NCBI GenBank assembly: GCA_964386865.1
Contig: CAYLUN010000012.1
Span: 40,044 to 104,043, forward strand
Origin: CAYLUN01 sp964386865
GTDB lineage: Bacteria > Verrucomicrobiota > Kiritimatiellia > RFP12 > UBA1067
Direction of reading: 5' to 3'
Length of the DNA stretch: 64,000 nt
This document shows, piece after piece, positions 60,495 to 64,000 of this stretch. The notes below the pieces were generated by a model. The model was given only the letters and a program-made list of their open reading frames with translations. It was not told the origin of the DNA and did not search any database. The first letter of the stretch is position 1, and each line of letters starts with the position of its first letter. Position numbers and translations under genes: made by a program.

Positions 60495-62045
60495 TTACGT
60501 GGTGATGATGGAAGCGGCGTCGGGTTGGCCGACTGTGGTCTCGACCTGGATGTCCTTCCCCAGGGAGATGTTCGGATCGATCTTCAAGGAGACTTGGGTG
60601 GCAGCGTAAGGCTCCAAGGATGGCAGCGGAGAGGTGAAGGTGGCCGGTTCGATCCCTTTCCCGCTCAGTGACACCTTCAAGGTGCAGGCGGGTGACGTTT
60701 TGAGCCCGAAGTTTTCCACAGTGACGGTCAATGTGCCGGCGATTCCTATCAGCATGATGGGCAAAAGATATTGAAAACGGGTCATCGTTTTGAGGTCAAC
60801 GTTTGGAGTGGGTGGGATCGGTTCGCCTGCGTCGCCGGGGCGGAAGGTTTTTGTTAGAGGATTCATCGGCTGGATTGAGCCGTCCGGGTTAAATTCCATG
60901 CGCACGAGGCAGGTCTCGCGCTTGTAGCCGCTGCCATTGGGAATGGCATGGCGATGATAGGCCACATACCAGCGGTCCGTGCCGGGCACATTGACGACGC
61001 TGTGATGTGCGGTGCCCAAGGAGGCTCCTTGTTTCTGGAGCACGATGAAATCCTTGTCCGGGATTTTAACTGGACCGAGGGGGCTGTCCGAGATTCCCCA
61101 GCCCACGCGATAGTCGGGGCTGCGGGCATCTCCGATGGACCACATGAAGTAATATTTCCCGGCGCGTTTGAAGACCACGATGCCTTCGCGGAAGTCCTTG
61201 AGCGGGATATCCACCGGATCGCCGTCGGTGGTGATCATGTCCGGCTTGAGGCGGACCGCCTGTGCGAAGCGTCCGTTGCCATAGAACAGATAGGCCTGGC
61301 CGTCGCTATCGATGAACGGATAGGGATCGATGGTGGCCACTCTCACCTTGCCGCCCCGTTGCAGCAGCGGTCGGTTGAGCGCATCCTTGAACGGGCCGGT
61401 CGGCTTGTCGGAAACCGCGACGCCGATTTTCATCTCCGCGCAGAAGTAGAAGAAGAATTTTCCGTCGCGCTCGATGCAGTCGGGGGCCCAGGCTTTGATT
61501 TTGCCCCAGGACAGATCCTTCGTGACATCGAGAATCATTCCTTCCTTTTTCCAGTCCACCAGGTTCTTCGATGACCAGACGGAAAAGTCGGTGGTCAACC
61601 AGTTCGGTTTGTCGGAAGTCGGATAGACATAGTAGGTGTCGCCGAAGACGCGGATGGCGGGATCAGCAGTGAAGCCGTCGAGAATCGGTTTTGGCGCGGT
61701 CGCCTCGGTGGATGCGGGCTTGGCAAATGCAGCCTGGAGGCGGTCGGATTCGGCGGCGCTCACGGGCAGGATCGAGCCATGGCGGAAGAGGAAGGGGAAA
61801 CTGAAGTCCGGGCCCGGCTTGAATTCACCGCCATTCAGCGCCTGCCACTGGCGGCCATCTTTGCTCAATCCGAAATAGACCTGCTCGGTCATGGGGGATT
61901 TTTCACCCTTGAAGGTGACGAACAGATAACTGTTCTCGGCCGCAGATAAGGCGACGTTGGCGAGTAGGCCGATCAGGAGGCAGATAGACTTGATTTTGAG
62001 AGGTGGGATCATGGATATGTTATTCGCTGACGATCGAGTCATCAT
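60495..62045 (-). CDS. GH43 arabinanase/xylosidase-type protein, chimeric
   Basis: 516 residues; ATGA overlap with the gene upstream. Signal peptide (ICLLIGLLANVALSAA). Residues 38-75 (YLFVTFKGEKSPMTEQVYFG, WQALNGGE) are the start of one GH43 domain, and residues 76-110 (PDFSFPFLFRHGSILPVSA) look like its end, so the body between is missing. Residues 120-405 form a complete five-bladed GH43 domain: base Asp128 (GFTADPAIRVFGD), Asp240 (TIDPYPFIDSDG) and acid Glu287 (FREGIVVF). Then a second signal-like segment starts at Met421 (RFQYLLPIMLIGIAG) and leads into a CARDB-like tail. The main GH43 domain looks active. Confidence 0.75.
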   Translation of the reverse strand: MMTRSSANNISMIPPLKIKSICLLIGLLANVALSAAENSYLFVTFKGEKSPMTEQVYFGLSKDGRQWQALNGGEFKPGPDFSFPFLFRHGSILPVSAAESDRLQAAFAKPASTEATAPKPILDGFTADPAIRVFGDTYYVYPTSDKPNWLTTDFSVWSSKNLVDWKKEGMILDVTKDLSWGKIKAWAPDCIERDGKFFFYFCAEMKIGVAVSDKPTGPFKDALNRPLLQRGGKVRVATIDPYPFIDSDGQAYLFYGNGRFAQAVRLKPDMITTDGDPVDIPLKDFREGIVVFKRAGKYYFMWSIGDARSPDYRVGWGISDSPLGPVKIPDKDFIVLQKQGASLGTAHHSVVNVPGTDRWYVAYHRHAIPNGSGYKRETCLVRMEFNPDGSIQPMNPLTKTFRPGDAGEPIPPTPNVDLKTMTRFQYLLPIMLIGIAGTLTVTVENFGLKTSPACTLKVSLSGKGIEPATFTSPLPSLEPYAATQVSLKIDPNISLGKDIQVETTVGQPDAASIITT

Positions 62046-63613
62046 TGCTCCGGTGATTTCTTGTTTTCCGCCGCAGGCATCAGCGCGGGTTGCAGCGGGT
62101 CTTTCGATTCAATACGCATCTGCACGACCGAAACCTTCTGCCAATGTGGATCGTGGTCGGGATAGCACCAGACGGTCGCCTGGATGTTTCCGTTCGAGTC
62201 TTTGAAATACCCGTTATGGCCGCCGAAACGTAGCGCACAGTGACGCGGGCCGTAGGGGCCGAACAGAGTGGAGGAGACCGCCGCCATGCTGTCGTAGCTC
62301 TGCGTGCCTTCGGCGTGGACATTCCACTCAGCGGCGGTGAGATAATAGCGGCCCTGATGTTTGAACAGGCAGACGCCCTCGTAGCCGACGGAGGGAAAAT
62401 TCTCCGCCGCGAGCTGGCGCGGCGGCGTGATGAGGCGGGTCATGTCCGGCGCGAGCTGCGCGATCTCGCCGCCGTGCTTGAGCAGATAGACCTTGCCGTC
62501 GTCATCCTCGAACAGGTTCGGATCGAAGCCGTCGGTCAAGGGATGCTCCGGCGACATTTCGCGCCACGGACCTTCCGGACGGTCTGCGCAAGCCAGGCCG
62601 ATGCCGAAGCTGTGCTTCGGCGTCGTATGGTTGACCGAATAGACGAGCCAGAATTTCCCTTTCAGATAGTGCATCTCCGGCGCGAAGATGCCGCGGGCGG
62701 GACCTCGACCGCCAAAGGTTCCGAATTCCTTGTTCCAGGTGCCGTCGCGCTCGAAAGTCCACACCCAGCCGAGCGATTGCCAGTGGCGGAGGTCGGTGGA
62801 TTTGAATACCTGAATGCCCGGGCTGCGGAGCCATGTGTCAGGGCCGGGTTTGAGGAAGGCATCATCGCCGGTCGTGCCTGTTAGATAATAGGTGCCATCC
62901 GGGCCGCGGCAGACCTGTGCATCACGGATTTGATCCGGCAATACCGGATCAGGAACACTCGCGACCGCTGGCGGATTGGACCACGGATTGGAGATCCACT
63001 CGATATCCAGCACAGGCTCCGCACCGTCCTTGTGTTGGAAGTGGATGGCATAAACGTTTCGGCCAATGGATTCAGGGCGGCGGCGGCCGCTGGGATAGTT
63101 TTGGAAATCGAGCGAGGCGTTTTTCACGGCGACGCGTTTAAGTCCATTGACATAGATCTCGATGGGGCCGCTGTGCCGAATGCGGAAGAAGGCGTTGTTG
63201 ATGGACGCGGCGGTGAGATCCATATCCATGCGGATCCAGACTTGCGAAGCCCGCGCGTCCTTCAGCATGGCGCTCAGGTCTTGAAGGTTCTTCGCTGGAC
63301 GCCAGCCGGAATCACCATGGTTCGGCCACGTCCAGAATGTGTCCTCGCCACCGTCGGGCTGCGTGAGCACATAGCGTATGGAGGGAGGCTGGCCTTGCTG
63401 TCCGGCCTTTGGCTCATAGCCGTCCTCGGCGAGAGTGAAGACGGTGTTCGGCCTGTCAGCGGCGCTGGCGATAGCTGGCGAGACAACCAGCAGCAACCAG
63501 ACAACCATCCTGGTCGTCGTCGGGGCCAGGTGCTTAGGGAGATGAACTGGCGGGTTTTTCAAAGGATGCGGCATGATGTTCAAACTGCAAAGGGCGGGAT
63601 TCATCCTGCTCAT
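62042..63613 (-). CDS. Secreted GH43-type glycosidase with N-terminal beta-sandwich
   Basis: 523 residues. The hydrophobic signal lies at about 34-52 (TRMVVWLLLVVSPAIASA), so an internal start (Met14 or Met36) is possible; the ATG at 63613 overlaps the end of the upstream frame. A jelly-roll (IRYVLTQPDGGEDTFWTWPN, FFRIRHSGPIEIYVNGLKRV) precedes the five-bladed propeller, with the likely base Asp in QIRDAQVCRGPDGTYYLTG, Glu in GIFAPEMHYLKG, Asp in DGFDPNLFEDDDG and Glu in SVGYEGVCLFKHQ. It is the intact parent-type copy of the pseudogene at 54717. Confidence 0.85.
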   Translation of the reverse strand: MSRMNPALCSLNIMPHPLKNPPVHLPKHLAPTTTRMVVWLLLVVSPAIASAADRPNTVFTLAEDGYEPKAGQQGQPPSIRYVLTQPDGGEDTFWTWPNHGDSGWRPAKNLQDLSAMLKDARASQVWIRMDMDLTAASINNAFFRIRHSGPIEIYVNGLKRVAVKNASLDFQNYPSGRRRPESIGRNVYAIHFQHKDGAEPVLDIEWISNPWSNPPAVASVPDPVLPDQIRDAQVCRGPDGTYYLTGTTGDDAFLKPGPDTWLRSPGIQVFKSTDLRHWQSLGWVWTFERDGTWNKEFGTFGGRGPARGIFAPEMHYLKGKFWLVYSVNHTTPKHSFGIGLACADRPEGPWREMSPEHPLTDGFDPNLFEDDDGKVYLLKHGGEIAQLAPDMTRLITPPRQLAAENFPSVGYEGVCLFKHQGRYYLTAAEWNVHAEGTQSYDSMAAVSSTLFGPYGPRHCALRFGGHNGYFKDSNGNIQATVWCYPDHDPHWQKVSVVQMRIESKDPLQPALMPAAENKKSPEQ

Positions 63614-64000
63614 GATTTCGGCGTTTTCGCCGGTTTAGTCTGCTTGGCTTTCGGCGGGGGCGGAACATCGGCCGCCCGCCGGGTGACGGGCGGTAAACGG
63701 CTCTCCAACGGCATCGTTCCAATGAACCGTGGATTCCACGATGCTGGATGCCGGGGTTTCGCGTGACTCCACCTTGCCCTGCACCACCTGCTCGCCGCCG
63801 ATCATGTGCCAGCGATCCAGCGTCTTTCCGTCGAAACCGATCTTGAACCAGCCGATGTAAATGCCGCGATGATGCGTGTACTCTCCGCCCGGGCCTTTGG
63901 TGATGAATTGCCGTCCCTCGGGGTCAAAGATATGCAGAAATGGTTTCAGTAGTGTCCCAAAGATTCGACAGCAATTTAGCATAACCCTTTGATATTGGTG
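63610..64000 (-). pseudogene. DUF6807 (PmoA-like) protein piece joined to another C-terminus; edge of window
   Basis: The frame enters from the window edge, and an ATG lies at 63982. Residues PFLHIFDPEGRQFITKGPGG, HHRGIYIGWFK and WHMIGGEQVVQGK match the DUF6807 family, whose full proteins are about 300 residues. Homology stops at about 63690 (VGEPFTA) and this frame ends at 63635. A second frame over the same DNA reads AADVPPPPKAKQTKPAKTPK and stops with TGA in an ATGA overlap with the GH43 start at 63613, which looks like a true gene end. So two genes seem fused out of frame near 63690. Confidence 0.65.

Noticed and set aside
1..64000. CRISPR arrays, rRNA and tRNA genes
   Set aside because: No spaced direct repeats of 20-40 bases and no sequence recognisable as rRNA or tRNA were seen on reading; small tRNAs cannot be fully excluded without a search tool.

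Overview
The window looks like a chromosome segment from a saccharolytic member of the PVC superphylum, most plausibly Kiritimatiellota or a neighbouring Verrucomicrobiota/Lentisphaerota lineage. The reasons are high GC coding, many secreted glycosidases, Tat-exported Gfo/Idh/MocA oxidoreductases, autotransporter-associated beta-strand (PATR) proteins, FAD/HEAT secreted oxidoreductases and a hydrazine-synthase-A-like cytochrome protein. The phylum is inferred from gene content only. I saw no rRNA, tRNA or CRISPR array.

Layout. 1-2000 holds the end of a CBM9-type protein, then a repeat-rich stretch with two small unknown genes. 2009-10110 is a plus-strand operon: GH78 rhamnosidase, HEAT/nuclease-like protein, an FGE-sialidase-MORN fusion and a secreted beta-propeller. 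10442-19110 holds a secreted di-haem HzsA-like protein, a divergent hybrid histidine kinase with a damaged ATP site, and a GH106 rhamnosidase. 19126-21425 (minus) is an ECF sigma, anti-sigma-like, PDZ and Ser-rich envelope operon. 21769-34123 is mostly ordinary: a DUF481 outer-membrane protein, a tandem FAD oxidoreductase, two sensor kinases, a TerB-like protein, a beta-phosphoglucomutase-like HAD and a D-aminoacylase-type amidohydrolase. 34124-35385 is an AT-rich scar with an integrase fragment fused to an AAA ATPase fragment.

35386-64000 is all on the minus strand. It holds two PATR proteins (one a 2353-residue metzincin/PKD/PA14 giant), a GH92 mannosidase with a fused kinase-like/mannose-6-phosphate-isomerase-like enzyme, two Tat Gfo/Idh enzymes with a secreted TIM-barrel isomerase-like protein, and a polysaccharide-degradation operon (GH43 proteins, six-hairpin barrel enzymes, a LacZ remnant, a DUF6807 remnant). 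Four successive minus-strand transcription units (start codons at 39346, 46541, 50725 and 54604) share an operator-like sequence, CGTTYGTGCGATRGAC in gene sense, abutting a -35-like hexamer. This suggests one regulon covering adhesion/protease and sugar-use genes.

The most unusual signal is in 54.7-64.0 kb. At least four genes look like products of large internal deletions that joined an N-terminal part to a C-terminal part: a GH43 pseudogene, a signal peptide fused to the last domain of a GH2 beta-galactosidase, a GH43 chimera, and a DUF6807 chimera at the edge. The HEAT/nuclease protein at 5295 may be a fifth. This could be real genome decay or an assembly artefact, and read mapping would decide. 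Also notable are heptanucleotide tandem repeats at several loci, one inside a coding sequence.
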